The notes beneath the pieces were generated by a model, which worked only from the letters and a program-made list of their open reading frames with translations, was not told the DNA's origin and did not search any database. Source: an uncultured Saprospiraceae bacterium (GTDB lineage: Bacteria > Bacteroidota > Bacteroidia > Chitinophagales > Saprospiraceae). Taken from it: DNA of 63,791 nt. Where the stretch lies: the NCBI GenBank assembly GCA_938015415.1, contig CALLPK010000062.1, positions 1 through 63,791 of the forward strand. Direction: 5' to 3'. How positions within the stretch are numbered: the first letter of the stretch is position 1; every line of letters begins with the position of its first letter. Positions 18,654 through 27,427 of this stretch are shown here, in pieces. A program made the position numbers and the translations under genes.

Positions 18654-19301
18654 ATGAAGAAAATAATTCTCCCAACACTTTTATTTTTAATGGCTTTATT
18701 AGCCTGTAATGATAAAAACAAAAGTACTTACGCACTCATAGAAACCGATTACGGAAACATCAAGGTCTTATTATATGACGACACGCCATTACATCAGGCT
18801 AATTTTGTTAAGCTGGCCAACGAAGGTTTTTACGATGACTTGCTTTTCCACCGAATCATCAAAGGTTTTATGATGCAAGGTGGCGATCCCGATTCTCGGG
18901 AAGCTACTCCTAACCGACCTTTCGGTAGTGGTGGTCCAGGCTATCAAATTCCCGCAGAATTTGGTCACTTACATTACAAAGGCGCTTTAGCAGCGGCTCG
19001 TAATGGAAATCCAGAAAAAAAATCTTCCGGTTCTCAGTTTTACATCGTTCATGGTAGTCCAGTAAAGGACGCAATTCTCAATTCGATAGAAAAAAGACAT
19101 AATTTTACCTACAACGAAGCACAACGGAAAAAATATTTAGAAGTCGGTGGAACACCGCAACTCGATATGGATTATACCGTTTTTGGAGAAGTAGTGGAAG
19201 GAATGGACGTAGTAGACAAAATCTGCAGTGTTCCCAAAAATAAAAGCCTGGGTGACCGCCCAATCGAAGATGTTAAAATGAAGATCAGTATTGTAAAATA
19301 G
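18654..19301 (+). CDS. Cyclophilin-type peptidyl-prolyl isomerase lipoprotein
   Basis: A 215-residue lipoprotein (lipobox LLAC, Cys18). The cyclophilin domain spans about 25-215, with FHRIIKGFMMQGGDP (catalytic Arg in FHR and the QGGD motif) and [12 protein letters not shown] 30-residue insertion near 145-175 is shared with its downstream neighbour. It catalyses cis-trans isomerisation of Xaa-Pro bonds and should assist folding in the periplasm. It is paralogous to the next gene and 36 bp from it, so they are likely co-transcribed. Confidence 0.92.
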   Translation: MKKIILPTLLFLMALLACNDKNKSTYALIETDYGNIKVLLYDDTPLHQANFVKLANEGFYDDLLFHRIIKGFMMQGGDPDSREATPNRPFGSGGPGYQIPAEFGHLHYKGALAAARNGNPEKKSSGSQFYIVHGSPVKDAILNSIEKRHNFTYNEAQRKKYLEVGGTPQLDMDYTVFGEVVEGMDVVDKICSVPKNKSLGDRPIEDVKMKISIVK

Positions 19302-19337
19302 TTTTCAAATCCAAAAGCATTCGCTAAACTTTCCTCC

Positions 19338-20219
19338 ATGCAATTATTCCGTTTTTTATTTTTTATTTCTACAATATTGCTTTTTAGCTCCTGCGCAAAG
19401 ACCATCGCTAATTTTGGTTTTACCGAACCTGAGAAGCCCGCGCCAGCCTCGGTCACCTTTGAGAATCAATCTAAAAATGCAGAATCTTACGAATGGAACT
19501 TTGGAGATGGTACCACCAGCACCGAAGCAACACCTCAGCATACTTTCCAATCCTCCGGTAATTACGTGATCTCCCTAAAAGCCATGAAAGGTAATAAGGT
19601 AGCTACGACCACTAAACAGTTGATCATTGAGCAACCAAAAGTTTGCCTGGTAGAAATCGAAACGACACTCGGCACCATGAAAGCAATTTTATACGATGCG
19701 ACACCGCAACATCGCGATAATTTTATAAAATTAGCCGAAGAGGGTTTTTACGACGACCTGCTTTTTCATCGGGTGATCAACGGATTCATGATTCAGGGAG
19801 GTGATCCGGAATCCAGAAATGCCAGCGCCAAAAAACGACTAGGCAATGGAGGTCCAGGTTATCAGATACCAGCAGAAATTGTCGATACACTGGCGCACAT
19901 TAAAGGAGCCCTCGCTGCTGCCCGTACCGAAAACCCACAGAAAAAATCTTCCGGGTCTCAATTTTATATCGTTCAGGGCCGTAAATTGACCAACAGTCAA
20001 TTGGACATGATGGAAGCACAAAAAGACATCCGTTATACCGCTGAACAACGCAAAATTTATACGACCCTGGGTGGTACTCCGCAACTTGATCAAAAATATA
20101 CCGTCTTTGGACAAATAATCGAAGGACTCGACGTTTTAGACAAAATTGCCGCTACAGCTACGGCTCCTGGTGACCGTCCAAAAATGGATATTAAAATGAA
20201 AATAAGACCTATAAATTAA
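19338..20219 (+). CDS. PKD domain plus cyclophilin peptidyl-prolyl isomerase lipoprotein
   Basis: A 293-residue lipoprotein (FSSC, Cys19). Residues about 30-100 form a PKD domain ([20 protein letters not shown]), an Ig-like fold used for protein or polysaccharide contacts. Residues 105-293 are a cyclophilin with [15 protein letters not shown] and [11 protein letters not shown]. It arose by tandem duplication with the gene before it, followed by gain of the PKD domain. The PKD domain may tether the isomerase to a client or to the cell surface. Confidence 0.9.
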   Translation: MQLFRFLFFISTILLFSSCAKTIANFGFTEPEKPAPASVTFENQSKNAESYEWNFGDGTTSTEATPQHTFQSSGNYVISLKAMKGNKVATTTKQLIIEQPKVCLVEIETTLGTMKAILYDATPQHRDNFIKLAEEGFYDDLLFHRVINGFMIQGGDPESRNASAKKRLGNGGPGYQIPAEIVDTLAHIKGALAAARTENPQKKSSGSQFYIVQGRKLTNSQLDMMEAQKDIRYTAEQRKIYTTLGGTPQLDQKYTVFGQIIEGLDVLDKIAATATAPGDRPKMDIKMKIRPIN

Positions 20220-20225
20220 TATAAC

Positions 20226-20996
20226 ATGTTAAAAAAATTAATTCTTGGTATAGATGTAGGAGCCTCTGGTATTAAAGGCGCACTTGTCAATATGAATACT
20301 GGGAAAATGGAAACCGACCGTTTTCGAGTCCCTACGCCCTCTCCCGCTACGCCCAAAAATATGGCAAAAGCCTTTAGCCAGATCGTGGAACACTTTGATT
20401 ACTCCGGCCCCATAGGTTGTGGTTTTCCAGCTATTGTTAAAAAAAATATCGCTAAAAGTGCTTCTAATATCGATAAATCCTGGATCGGAGTAAACATCAG
20501 TGAGGTCTTTGGCAAAGCGGCAGATTGTCCTGTTTTTGTTACCAATGATGCGGATGCAGCTGGAGTAGCAGAAATGGCTTTTGGTTTGGGAAAAAATAAA
20601 AAGGGAGTAGTCATACTGATTACCATTGGTACCGGTATTGGTTCCGCTATGTTTATCGATGGCAAGCTAATTCCCAATACGGAATTTGGTCATTTTTATT
20701 TAAAAAATCAATCTAAAGTAGCGGAAGCCTACACGGCGGATTCTGTTCGTAAAAAGAAGGATTTATCGTGGGATGAATTCGGCAAACGCTTTAACGAGTA
20801 CCTTGAAACGCTGGAAAGAATTACTTCTCCCAACCTCATTCTCCTGGGAGGTGGAAGCAGCAAAAAATTTGATCTTTTTAAAAAGAAAATTAAAATAGAT
20901 ACAGAAGTAGTACCCGCTCAATTAAAAAATGAAGCAGGAATTATCGGCGCAGCCACCTACGGCTACCAAAAAGCAAAAAAACTAGTTGCTTCTTAA
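20226..20996 (+). CDS. ppgK: Polyphosphate glucokinase (ROK family)
   Basis: A 256-residue cytoplasmic kinase. The N-terminal phosphate-binding strand reads [15 protein letters not shown], the glucose-site region [14 protein letters not shown] contains the catalytic Asp, and [15 protein letters not shown] forms the second phosphate loop; EFGHFYLK and the DLSWDEFG segment fit PpgK rather than ordinary ROK kinases, and the zinc-binding CxCGxxGC cluster of many ROK proteins is absent. It phosphorylates glucose with polyphosphate to give glucose 6-phosphate, the substrate of Zwf encoded at the other end of the window. It starts 6 bp after the second cyclophilin gene. Confidence 0.85.
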   Translation: MLKKLILGIDVGASGIKGALVNMNTGKMETDRFRVPTPSPATPKNMAKAFSQIVEHFDYSGPIGCGFPAIVKKNIAKSASNIDKSWIGVNISEVFGKAADCPVFVTNDADAAGVAEMAFGLGKNKKGVVILITIGTGIGSAMFIDGKLIPNTEFGHFYLKNQSKVAEAYTADSVRKKKDLSWDEFGKRFNEYLETLERITSPNLILLGGGSSKKFDLFKKKIKIDTEVVPAQLKNEAGIIGAATYGYQKAKKLVAS

Positions 20997-21004
20997 GATC
21001 AGAT

Positions 21005-21127
21005 TATGATTTACGGGGACTGTCCCGAGCATCTTCTCGGGAAATACAAGGTGCGGGATGCCTAAGCTAATGATAATTAGCGAACCCGTAGGGCGAGGAG
21101 GCCACACACTTGGTCGTACCGTCTCGA
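21005..21127. repeat. Intergenic unit related to that at 10136-10241
   Basis: Lies between the convergent ppgK and M48-like genes. It contains the hairpin CCCGAG-CATCTT-CTCGGG (about 21026-21043) and ends in ACTTGGTCGTACCGTCTCGA (21108-21127), which matches the end of the unit before the TMTC-like gene at 18 of 20 positions. The inner parts are more diverged. It could be a dispersed element or a shared terminator-like structure. Confidence 0.4.
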
Positions 21128-21144
21128 TTTACGTAGCTAAAAAA

Positions 21145-21963
21145 CTATAGTTTAGCAATGATTGATTGATAACGATCGGCAAAATCACTTTCGTTGCTAC
21201 CACAATCCTGTGGGGATACGTCCTCCAGTAGTTCCAGCCTTTTGATGGTTCCAGGTCTTCGAATCAACCAATCTACCGTTTGTTCGGCTACATTGTCCAA
21301 GCGCATGATAGCATTTCGGAGTCCTTTGTTATCATATAAATAGGGACAAATAATATTTAGGGCATACTGGTCTGCTTCCAATACCTCTTCTTCACTATAG
21401 GATAAATCCCGTAACCACAATGCCATATTATCAATTGAAGATACTTTGTTACCTAAAAGAATATCTCCCATCGCCACTCCACCAAATTCATTTTTGAGAC
21501 TTAAGATCGTCTTGCTTTGATCGGTATATTTCAGCTCGTGCGCCATTAGAGCAATTAGTTCGGCCTCTGAACCCAGCGCTTTTAGCAGTCCGGTGTAAAC
21601 AAGAAAGTGTCCGCCGGGTGCGGTAAACATATGGATATCAGGCGCATCAATAACGGTAACACTCCAAGCAAAATTATTACGATTGACTACCGGGACGGAT
21701 ATTGCCACCGTTTGCACTAGCTTGGTCAGATACACATTGAGTTCTTCGGTAAACGCCGTATTATCGGATGCAAAAATGGGGAAGTTATGATCGTCCTCTA
21801 GTACCTGAGTAACCAATCTTTCACCGATCACATGCTGATCTTGACTGCTGAATTCTTCCTGGTTTTTTGAAGCAATAACGGCCTCTTCTTTTTGGCAGGA
21901 GGAGAATAAAGTAAGTACACATAGAAAGGTCACCGACCATAACAAATTTGTAGTTATCCGCAT
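21145..21963 (-). CDS. M48-type metallopeptidase-like lipoprotein with a degenerate zinc motif
   Basis: A 272-residue lipoprotein (lipobox FSSC, Cys23). The central part follows the M48 pattern: APGGHFLVYTGLL, SEAELIALMAHEL and the later YSEEEVLEADQYAL with the expected third-ligand glutamate. The zinc motif, normally HExxH, reads HELKY at residues 142-146, so the second histidine is replaced by tyrosine. It is probably a catalytically dead relative with a binding or chaperone role, unless a neighbouring residue restores the metal site. M48 lipoproteins usually work in outer-membrane quality control. Confidence 0.7.
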   Translation of the reverse strand: MRITTNLLWSVTFLCVLTLFSSCQKEEAVIASKNQEEFSSQDQHVIGERLVTQVLEDDHNFPIFASDNTAFTEELNVYLTKLVQTVAISVPVVNRNNFAWSVTVIDAPDIHMFTAPGGHFLVYTGLLKALGSEAELIALMAHELKYTDQSKTILSLKNEFGGVAMGDILLGNKVSSIDNMALWLRDLSYSEEEVLEADQYALNIICPYLYDNKGLRNAIMRLDNVAEQTVDWLIRRPGTIKRLELLEDVSPQDCGSNESDFADRYQSIIAKL

Positions 21964-22074
21964 GAGAAAATTTTCTTTAATGACTTTATTCTATAAAGTC
22001 TAGTGTTCAACAGGATGTACGCCGACGGGGAATCGTCGTCAATTAGGGAGGAAATATAACAGTGATTTTAAGGC

Positions 22075-22110
22075 AAAAAATATGCCATTGACCTCTAAAG
22101 ATCAATGGCA
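22075..22110 (-). terminator. Rho-independent terminator of the TPR gene
   Basis: On the minus strand TGCCATTGA-TCTTTAGAGG-TCAATGGCA forms a perfect 9-bp stem followed by TATTTTTTG. It lies about 100 bp past the stop of the gene ending at 22214. Confidence 0.7.
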
Positions 22111-22213
22111 CGGTGTATCAGTAATTTTGTGGGTGCAAAAATGGCACCTTTAAGTAGTAGAAATTCTTAAATCATTGACAGTCAGATCAGACCGCCAGTA
22201 ATCCTTATTTCTT

Positions 22214-23614
22214 TCAAACGGGTTGGTATTTGCATAGCAGGCGAACAATCTCAGCATCAATCGCCAATGCGGGAATTAACCTAAAAATATAATTGTGTTT
22301 TTTATAATCTTCTAAAAGTGCTTCTCCGAAAAAGTACAAGGCTTCTTCGCGTTTATCTAAGTAAAATAAACAAGCGATCCGGCAGTAAAAAAGCTCAACA
22401 CCTTCTGCGTAAATCTCAGCTTCGTCCAACACTTTAATGGCTGCTTTAGCTTCTCCGATATCCAGTAAAAATTCCGCGTGCCGAAGCCAGTAAACAGAGG
22501 TTTCCGGAGCTGTATCCGCTGCTTTTTGAAATAGTTTACGGGCTTTTTCAATCTCGCCAGTCTGGTAAAAGGCTTCGGCCAGTCCCGTAATATATTCTTC
22601 TTTTCGCTGGTTGATAAAAAAGGCTTTCTTATAGGATTTTAGCGCCTTTTTCCACTGATTATTACGGCTGTGACATTCTCCTAATTGAAAGTATGCTCGA
22701 TCATTTCTGGGACAAAGTCTGATAGCCTCCTTATAATAAGACTTTGCCTTTGTGATATTATTGAGCATTTCATAGCAATATCCAATATCTATCAGCAACG
22801 CTCCATCTAACTTAAATTTCCCTTTTACATCGTGGTAACATTCGAGTGCTTTTTTAAATTGCTTTAGCTTGATATAGGTATTGGTACATTCTCGATAAGC
22901 GTATTCATTTTCTTCATTACTAATCAAGGCAAATTCGTATGCTTCGATGGCCATTTCATCATCTTCCAGACAAGCGTAAGCCTGCCCCAGATTAAACCAG
23001 GCCTGGTCGCAATAAGGATGCTCATCAATAATGGCATTATGGATTTCTACGCTTTCAGTATAATTTCCACTCATCTCTACCGCCCAGGTCATCCCTTCTA
23101 GCGCTTCTTCATTTAGTGGATCTATGGTCAAAGCATAACGGAGTGATTCGAACATCTGATTAAATTTTCCAGTGGACTCGTGGAGGATTGCTTCGCAACA
23201 GTAGATCTGGCTCAGGTCCTTTCCAAAAGCAATGGATTTAGTAGTATCAATAATTTCGAACGCATCCTGGATGTTCTTTAACCCCATTAACGCTTTGACT
23301 TTTAAAATAGATATCGTTACCGATGCGGGCGCGTACATCGCCGCAATATTTAAAGAAATTAAAGATTCTTCAAAAAATTCACTATAAAGCAGAATCTCAC
23401 CTTTTCGACTGTAGAAACTGGCAGAATAAGGATATTGCTCAATTGCATACTCAATCACTTCCAGGGCAGCGTCCACTTTTGACTCGATACAATAATGATC
23501 AATTAAATTGTGAAATACCGTTTCCTCAATGAAACCTACCGCTCCTTTATGTGACATGGCCTCATACTCAATAACTTGCACTTTAGTTAAATTTTCTGGT
23601 CTGTAGTTTTTCAT
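22214..23614 (-). CDS. Tetratricopeptide repeat protein
   Basis: A 466-residue soluble protein built almost wholly of TPR units (roughly twelve 34-residue helix pairs from residue 35 on; for example AWFNLGQAYACLEDDEMAIE and AYFQLGECHSRNNQWKKALK). The start at MKNYRPENL is preferred: further upstream codons in frame lie in AT-rich sequence and lack homology to a TPR start. No signal peptide is seen, so it should be cytoplasmic and act as a protein-interaction scaffold. It stands alone with a terminator behind it. Partner unknown. Confidence 0.85.
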   Translation of the reverse strand: MKNYRPENLTKVQVIEYEAMSHKGAVGFIEETVFHNLIDHYCIESKVDAALEVIEYAIEQYPYSASFYSRKGEILLYSEFFEESLISLNIAAMYAPASVTISILKVKALMGLKNIQDAFEIIDTTKSIAFGKDLSQIYCCEAILHESTGKFNQMFESLRYALTIDPLNEEALEGMTWAVEMSGNYTESVEIHNAIIDEHPYCDQAWFNLGQAYACLEDDEMAIEAYEFALISNEENEYAYRECTNTYIKLKQFKKALECYHDVKGKFKLDGALLIDIGYCYEMLNNITKAKSYYKEAIRLCPRNDRAYFQLGECHSRNNQWKKALKSYKKAFFINQRKEEYITGLAEAFYQTGEIEKARKLFQKAADTAPETSVYWLRHAEFLLDIGEAKAAIKVLDEAEIYAEGVELFYCRIACLFYLDKREEALYFFGEALLEDYKKHNYIFRLIPALAIDAEIVRLLCKYQPV

Positions 23615-23942
23615 ATTTCTTCGTGTTTTTATAGTGTTTGAGGTAAATATAGATAAAAAACTATGACTTCCTACTAATAAATTTCCATCTTTTTTCCACA
23701 TTTTAAAAAAAATATTTCATATTAAGTAATTTAAAAATTTAATGTAATTAACTATATATCAACTAATTATAAAATATATTTATTTAAATTTTTTATAATA
23801 AATTATATTAACACCTAGTTATCTTTGGTAAAACACATCCATAAAATAAGAATAGAGAAAAGAGAGAGAGGTAAAAATACTTAGATCGTATTTTTCACAA
23901 TAAACATAACTTTTGTGACATCAAAAACAGTTAAAAATCAGT
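23615..23942. other. AT-rich intergenic region
   Basis: A strongly AT-rich 328-bp stretch between two minus-strand genes. It contains a plus-strand TATCTTTG (23820-23827) matching the -7 consensus, but no gene follows on that strand, so the match is probably chance in AT-rich DNA. The TPR gene promoter should lie near its right-hand start at 23615-23720. Nothing else is recognised. Confidence 0.5.
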
Positions 23943-24833
23943 TTATGCTATGCTTTTAGGAACTTTACTAACCAGATAGACTCCCATAAAAATCAATACC
24001 GCCGCAAATATCTTCGCGACACTAAGCGTATCCCGGCCAGCAAGCAAAGCCACGACCGTAGCCATGATAGGTTGTAGAAAAATATAAATACCGGCTACTG
24101 AAGCGCGCACCGTTTTTAGGGCAAAGGCATTTAACAGATAACTAAAGCAGGAGACCACAATCAAAACATAAGCAATTGCGCCCCAGATTGACATCGGAAA
24201 AGAGCCCCAGGATACGCTACGCAACTCCCCCGCCCCAAACGGTAAAACGATCAACAGGCCAATACTGAAAATCCACTTTAAGATCGTAACAGGCTGATAG
24301 CGCTGCATCAGAGACTTCACCAACACCAGATACAAACCGTAGCTGGTAGCATTGGCCAGAATCAATAAGTCTCCCTTTATATGAGCCACCCGAAAATCAA
24401 AGGATTGTCCATAGCTAATGACAAAGACGGCACCCGCTAAACCTAAAAAAATTCCTATTAATTTTTGTCCGGTAATCTTCTCTTTTAGAATGACCGCGGC
24501 GGAAAGCAGGACCATCAGTGGCGTAATGGTCATGATGAGCGAAGCATTGATCGGCTTGGTGAGTTGTAATCCACTAAAAAAAAGCATCTGATTAATCGCT
24601 ACTCCAAAAAGCGCACAAAGCAAAATTCGTCCGATATCTTTACGATCAATCCGCTCGGCGGGCTGAAAGAAAGAAATTCCCCAAAATAGAATAGTGGCAC
24701 TCGCCGCTCTTAAAACAATAAATCCAAGTGGCTCCAAATATCCGTTCATCACCTCGCGAGCAATTGTATAATTAGCACCATAGATCAATGCTACGGCTAC
24801 TAAAGCTAAATGGGCACGAGTAGTTTTGGTCAT
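23943..24833 (-). CDS. DMT-superfamily (EamA) transporter
   Basis: A 296-residue membrane protein with ten predicted helices in two EamA repeats (about 5-135 and 150-290). Landmarks are YGANYTIAREVMNGYLEP in the first helix and LQPIMATVVALLAGRDTLS near the end, standard for the drug/metabolite transporter family. Such proteins usually export amino acids, nucleosides or small metabolites across the inner membrane. Substrate cannot be predicted. It is transcribed alone, with the terminator of the sigma operon just upstream. Confidence 0.88.
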   Translation of the reverse strand: MTKTTRAHLALVAVALIYGANYTIAREVMNGYLEPLGFIVLRAASATILFWGISFFQPAERIDRKDIGRILLCALFGVAINQMLFFSGLQLTKPINASLIMTITPLMVLLSAAVILKEKITGQKLIGIFLGLAGAVFVISYGQSFDFRVAHIKGDLLILANATSYGLYLVLVKSLMQRYQPVTILKWIFSIGLLIVLPFGAGELRSVSWGSFPMSIWGAIAYVLIVVSCFSYLLNAFALKTVRASVAGIYIFLQPIMATVVALLAGRDTLSVAKIFAAVLIFMGVYLVSKVPKSIA

Positions 24834-24860
24834 CTTTTTTTGGGTAAAGATATACTATTG

Positions 24861-24901
24861 ACAAAATAAAAACGGTACCCTCCGAAAAGGACACCGTTTT
24901 T
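24861..24901 (-). terminator. Terminator of the sigma-factor operon
   Basis: On the minus strand AAAAACGGT and ACCGTTTTT (24893-24901 and 24868-24876) pair, with an extra GG/CC pair inside, around an 8- to 16-nt loop, followed by TATTTTGTC. It lies between the Spy-like gene and the DMT transporter start. Confidence 0.65.
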
Positions 24902-24986
24902 GACCAAGCAAGTCTCAATACTTGCCTATAATAAAAATGTATAGTTGTGTGAACTGCGTAACCGTCCCGCAGTATAGTTTGGTCGG

Positions 24987-25442
24987 TTACTTTTTATTGG
25001 GACTATATCGCGGCGTATTCTTTCGGCGCTCCTTAGCGGCTTTTAAAATTTTCTTTCTGAATTCCATTTCAACTCCTGAAAGTTTCGCTACTTTTTCCAC
25101 AGGAATAACTTCCTTCAATTGACCGTAGTATTTTTTCTTTAGTTCAATCTCTTTGGCATCATTTGCAAAAGACCCTTCGATCATTTCTTCCGCTTCGTCA
25201 GCCGTCATTCCTTTAGTGCTAGTAGATTGCTTTTTTTTGCGCAGGGTACGACGTTCTGCCGTGTATGCGTCGTAAATTGGCCAGAAAACCTTTGCTTCGT
25301 CAGCCGACAGGTCTAACTCCTGAGTAATAAAAGCTATGCGCATGGAATTCAACTTTTTATTAAATTCCTTTCTATCGTTTTGTGCGTGGGACCAACCGGC
25401 AAAAAAGATCATGGCGATGGTCACTAAAATTAACTTTTTCAT
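24987..25442 (-). CDS. Periplasmic Spy/CpxP-like (LTXXQ-type) helical protein of the sigma operon
   Basis: A 151-residue exported protein with a signal peptide ending at HAQ (residue 21). The mature part is highly charged and helical, with FITQELDLSADEAKVFWPIYDAY, the usual core of proteins annotated in Bacteroidota as sensors of ECF-type sigma factors. It starts 10 bp after the anti-sigma gene ends, third in the operon. By analogy with Spy/CpxP it may bind unfolded or charged ligands in the periplasm and feed back on the anti-sigma factor. That role is inferred. Confidence 0.7.
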   Translation of the reverse strand: MKKLILVTIAMIFFAGWSHAQNDRKEFNKKLNSMRIAFITQELDLSADEAKVFWPIYDAYTAERRTLRKKKQSTSTKGMTADEAEEMIEGSFANDAKEIELKKKYYGQLKEVIPVEKVAKLSGVEMEFRKKILKAAKERRKNTPRYSPNKK

Positions 25443-25452
25443 ATTATAGGTT

Positions 25453-26157
25453 TTATAAATAAATTTCTAAAGTTTGTAAATCTATGTTCTCTCGTTGCAA
25501 TTCGTCCAGTAGATCATCTATTTGCGTATCGTTAAAAAGAGAAGTTTCTATCGTGGAAATATCCTCGTCTCCAAATCCTAGTTCCAGCAAACTCTCCGTA
25601 TCAAATTCATCCAAATTAGCGAGTACATACTCAGATGCTTCGTCGGCAGTTAAATCGGCCAAGGCATCCGTTTGAGTGGTAGCAGAGCGATTCATAAAAA
25701 AGAATCCTGCTAAAATCACCAGCGCAACACTGGCCAGTTGCAATGCCATTCGTGGCTGTAACAACCAGCTGATTTGCTGAATCAATCCATCGATCCACGA
25801 GATTTGGGGAGTAGACTCAGTGACCGTTTTAGTGGCAGGCTTTAGTTGCTGCCAAAGGTCGGTTTCCATCCGCGCAAAGTAGTCATCGGGAACTTTGTAT
25901 CCTTCTATCTGCTTCGGCATTCCGGAGAGCAAAGGTGCGTGATTATTTAATTCTTCTTTTATTTCCTTTTTTATTATTACAGTTTGCGGAGTAGATTCAG
26001 TGACTGTTTTGATAGCAGGCTTTAATTGTTCCCAAAGGTCAGCCTCCATCCGCGCAAAATAGCCGTCGGGGACTTTGTATCCTTCCGGCTGTCTGGACAT
26101 TCCGGAGAGCAAAGGTGCATGATTATCTAATTCTTCTTTTATTTCCTTTTTCATCAT
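25453..26157 (-). CDS. Membrane anti-sigma factor-like protein with a tandem duplication in its cytoplasmic part
   Basis: A 234-residue protein with one membrane helix (about 137-156, ALQLASVALVILAGFFFM). The cytoplasmic N-terminus contains two copies of a 56-residue unit (residues 3-58 and 63-118, identical at 48 of 56 positions), each with the GYKVPDGYFARME motif typical of Bacteroidota anti-sigma-like proteins. The periplasmic tail is acidic. Its start overlaps the sigma factor stop by one base (TAATG), which implies coupled translation and a stoichiometric pair. It should bind the sigma factor at the membrane until a signal arrives. Confidence 0.75.
   Translation of the reverse strand: MMKKEIKEELDNHAPLLSGMSRQPEGYKVPDGYFARMEADLWEQLKPAIKTVTESTPQTVIIKKEIKEELNNHAPLLSGMPKQIEGYKVPDDYFARMETDLWQQLKPATKTVTESTPQISWIDGLIQQISWLLQPRMALQLASVALVILAGFFFMNRSATTQTDALADLTADEASEYVLANLDEFDTESLLELGFGDEDISTIETSLFNDTQIDDLLDELQRENIDLQTLEIYL
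25804..26151 (-). repeat. Recent tandem duplication inside the anti-sigma gene (180-bp period)
   Basis: Codons 3-58 (26151-25984) and 63-118 (25971-25804) are near-identical at the DNA level and in frame. The 8 amino acid differences indicate that the event was not very recent. Confidence 0.9.
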
Positions 26158-26759
26158 TACAATGAGTTATGTTCAACATTCTTTAAATAGGTTTCAACTT
26201 TTTTGAGCGCGTGATGATAAGATGCTTTTAAAGCACCCACCGTAGTATCCAATACTTTCGCCATCTCAATATAGGGCATCTCTTCGTAGTACCGCAGATT
26301 AAAAACTGCCTTTTGTTTTTCCGGAAGTATTGCAATGGCTGCTTTCAAATGTAGCTGCGCCTCGTCCGGGTCAAAATAAGTATCAGCGGTCAATTGATGT
26401 GCCACCGTAGATAGTTCGTCGTCCAGCGAATTGGTTGCCTTTTTATTTCTTTTGTTTAAAAAGGTAATCGATTCGTTGGTTGCAATCCGGTAGAGCCAGG
26501 TATATAATTTAGAATCTCCTTTGAAATTCTTTATATTTCTGAACACTTTGATAAGCACGTTCTGGATCACATCATTGGCGTCCTCGTGATTGTCTACCAT
26601 TCGCCGTACATGCCAATACAATCGTTCCTGATAAGCACTCATTAGTGCCTTGAATCCCTGCTCGTAAGAAATTTCCTTCTCCAAAAGGGATAGTATTTGT
26701 TCATCTGTAATCGAAGTTTTATCTGCCAAATCAACTGATTTATACAAGTACTTGGACAA
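26157..26759 (-). CDS. ECF-type RNA polymerase sigma factor
   Basis: A 200-residue sigma-70 family protein with only regions 2 and 4. Region 2 spans about 40-110 (HEDANDVIQNVLIKVFRNI, then LYTWLYRIATNESITFLNKR). Region 4 spans about 135-190 (LPEKQKAVFNLRYYEEMPY and the helix-turn-helix IEMAKVLDTTVGALKASYHHA). It leads the three-gene operon sigma / anti-sigma / Spy-like protein, and is probably released during envelope stress. Autoregulation of its own promoter is usual for this class but no duplicate promoter motif was identified. Confidence 0.93.
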   Translation of the reverse strand: MSKYLYKSVDLADKTSITDEQILSLLEKEISYEQGFKALMSAYQERLYWHVRRMVDNHEDANDVIQNVLIKVFRNIKNFKGDSKLYTWLYRIATNESITFLNKRNKKATNSLDDELSTVAHQLTADTYFDPDEAQLHLKAAIAILPEKQKAVFNLRYYEEMPYIEMAKVLDTTVGALKASYHHALKKVETYLKNVEHNSL

Positions 26760-27427
26760 AATTTGAATTAAATTATGACTTAAAGTTCTGTCATCACTTA
26801 ACGTTCATTCTGTCTTCATACTTATGACTATGAAATAAAAGAAAGGTTTAAAGATACTATTTATAGAAATGTTAAGAAGGGATCATTTGTTGTTTACTGC
26901 TCGCTATTCTACTAAACTGCCTTCGTGCCTTAATAGTATTAGAAAAGCAGCAAACAGCTAAGGTGTTCAATTTACTCAACAATTGCGAAAAATTTCTTTT
27001 ATGAAACTTTATGGTTAAATCTCAATTTTATGAAAGCTTATTCCTGACAAAATCTTCTTCATAAACTAAAAAGTTCTTGCTGTTTGCTAAACCTCCGACC
27101 TTGAGCTTTTTTCCATTCGGTGCCTTAATAAAATGTCTTAAACCGAATACTGTGTGAGCTAAACAACAGCTTAAAAAAATGTAAATGATTGATAATCAGA
27201 AAATTAAAAATAATAAACTGAACTTCAAAGCGAGTTTATTCGGTTTGATATTTTATTAGAAGTGCCGAATTCGAAAAATGCGACAGGCGGCAGATTTTTT
27301 TGTTTCGTTTTTTTTTCTGCAAAAAAAATGAACAGAAAGAATAAAGAAAAAGCTAAAATCTTGGAGCAAATTACATTACAAATGTACAGAAGTTTTTTTC
27401 ATCAATTGAACACCCTAGCAAACAGCA
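26760..27427. other. Intergenic region containing a possible 463-bp element with 16-bp inverted ends
   Basis: GCTAAGGTGTTCAATT (26957-26972) and AATTGAACACCCTAGC (27404-27419) are inverted copies with one mismatch, enclosing 463 bp without a plausible gene. A second motif, AGCAAACAGC, occurs at 26949-26958 and 27417-27426 and in reverse at about 27077-27086. A 76-codon frame (27262-27492) runs across the right end and into the next gene on the other strand, so it is unlikely to be real. The start of the region should hold the sigma operon promoter. Confidence 0.45.

Noticed and set aside
23820-23827. TATCTTTG promoter on the plus strand
   Set aside because: No gene follows in that direction, and it lies in very AT-rich DNA where the match is likely by chance.
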